Shown: positions 29,776 through 30,303 of the stretch, piece by piece
How the letters are laid out: each line of letters opens with the position of its first letter
How positions within the stretch are numbered: position 1 is the first letter of the stretch
IMG/VR virus record: IMGVR_UViG_3300026201_000150
Span: 1 to 30,303 of that record
Strand: one strand, 5' to 3'
From: a virus
Length of the DNA stretch: 30,303 bases
Translations under genes and position numbers: made by a program
Notes under the pieces: generated by a model
The model's input: the letters and a program-made list of their open reading frames with translations, nothing else
Databases searched by the model: none
Told to the model about the DNA's origin: nothing

Positions 29776-30303
29776 ACAGTGGTTAAATGAGGAAGCACTT
29801 GATGTGCTAGTTAATTATTATTATCCAAGAGCTAAATGGCTTCAGGATAATGTCAATTGGGGTCCATTAGATTACGAAGGACCAGAAGCCAATAAAGAAA
29901 TTAATGATCCTCTTATGCAGAAGATTGACATCTATGATTGTTATACAAGAAATGCTGCTGGCTTTTCAAATGTATTACAAGATTTATTTCTTGGTTCAAA
30001 GACTCCTAAATGGAGATGGCAAAACGAAAGACGTAGAGAGATTAACACATGGAATGATCAGATCACATGGGGTTTATCTGCACAGTTTTTTGTTATGATG
30101 TGTCATCGTATTACAGGTTCTGGTGCATCATTTGAGAATGACCATGGATATCGTAATAATATTATACAATATTGGGGTACACAGTTTGCTAAGGATGGCA
30201 TAAAAGAAATGTGTGAAGATCTAATAAAGCGTAAAGAAGAAGGACCAATCTTTACTTCTATTGGTAACCAGCCACCTGCTCCAAAGAAGGGCACAACAAA
30301 TGT
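29768..30303 (+). CDS. Unknown protein, 3' truncated (at least 178 aa)
   Basis: ATG 29768 overlaps the hydroxymethylase stop by 8 nt and the frame is open to the window edge. I do not recognise it with confidence. It is rich in aromatic residues: LNEEALDVLVNYYYPRAKWL, YTRNAAGFSNVLQDL, NDQITWGLSAQFFVMMCHRI and GASFENDHGYRNNIIQYWG. The HRITGSG.SFEN stretch faintly recalls phage base-hypermodification proteins of the glutamyl/putrescinyl-thymine pyrophosphorylase type, but this is a weak impression. Direct coupling to a dCMP hydroxymethylase makes a nucleotide or base modification role worth testing. Confidence 0.6.
   Translation, partial: MPKQWLNEEALDVLVNYYYPRAKWLQDNVNWGPLDYEGPEANKEINDPLMQKIDIYDCYTRNAAGFSNVLQDLFLGSKTPKWRWQNERRREINTWNDQITWGLSAQFFVMMCHRITGSGASFENDHGYRNNIIQYWGTQFAKDGIKEMCEDLIKRKEEGPIFTSIGNQPPAPKKGTTN

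Overview
This window reads as part of the genome of a T4-like (Tevenvirinae-related) marine myovirus. The evidence is a T4 set of transcription, recombination and replication genes: uvsW, 55, 47, 46, 45, 44, 62, regA, 43 and a gene 42 homologue. All genes lie on the plus strand, tightly packed, often with ATGA-type overlaps, in AT-rich DNA. The accessory content (IscA, IscU, CobS/CobT-like pair, Hsp20, 2OG-Fe(II) oxygenases, MazG, TctA/TctC) is typical of phages of oligotrophic marine bacteria. An AT-rich marine alphaproteobacterial host such as a SAR11-type cell is plausible, but this is inference; no host gene or integration site is present.

Layout. 1-2.7 kb: end of a kinase-like gene, a small unknown, the UvsW helicase, an Sm-like small protein and an A-type Fe-S carrier. 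2.7-9 kb: late sigma factor gp55, a sugar-nucleotide cassette (UDP-sugar dehydrogenase-like, epimerase, 2OG oxygenase), gp47, a membrane/lipoprotein cassette, and gp46. 9-13.7 kb: two small leader ORFs, a CobS-like MoxR ATPase and a VWA/HExxH protein, each preceded by a copy of the same ~100-bp promoter element, then a secreted polysaccharide-lyase-like protein. 13.7-17.7 kb: DUF3310, sliding clamp gp45, clamp loader gp44/gp62 (with a small membrane peptide, an SH3-like protein and a methyltransferase inserted between them), and RegA. 17.7-24 kb: an accessory island holding a mosaic unknown gene, TctA and TctC transporter subunits, a 2OG oxygenase, a sulfotransferase-like protein, a terminator, Hsp20, IscU, a second Sm-like protein and a third 2OG oxygenase. 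24-30.3 kb: DNA polymerase gp43, MazG, a hidden small ORF, a PrimPol-like protein, a PD-(D/E)XK-like protein, a DUF1599 (nucleotide-modification-associated) protein, a dCMP hydroxymethylase (gp42 homologue) and a partial unknown gene.

How it fits together. Core genes repair, recombine and copy the phage genome and switch to late transcription. The right end looks like a nucleotide-modification module (hydroxymethyl-dCMP, MazG, DUF1599), implying modified cytosine. The accessory genes would change host metabolism: uptake of small organic acids, Fe-S cluster assembly and surface-sugar chemistry. Eleven promoters share a -10 TATAAT and most share a TATGTAC box 17-18 nt upstream. Three of them put the start codon 7-8 nt after the -10, which predicts leaderless messages, including those for gp46 and gp43. 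No stretch over 300 bases lacks a gene, and I saw no tRNA, CRISPR array or insertion sequence.
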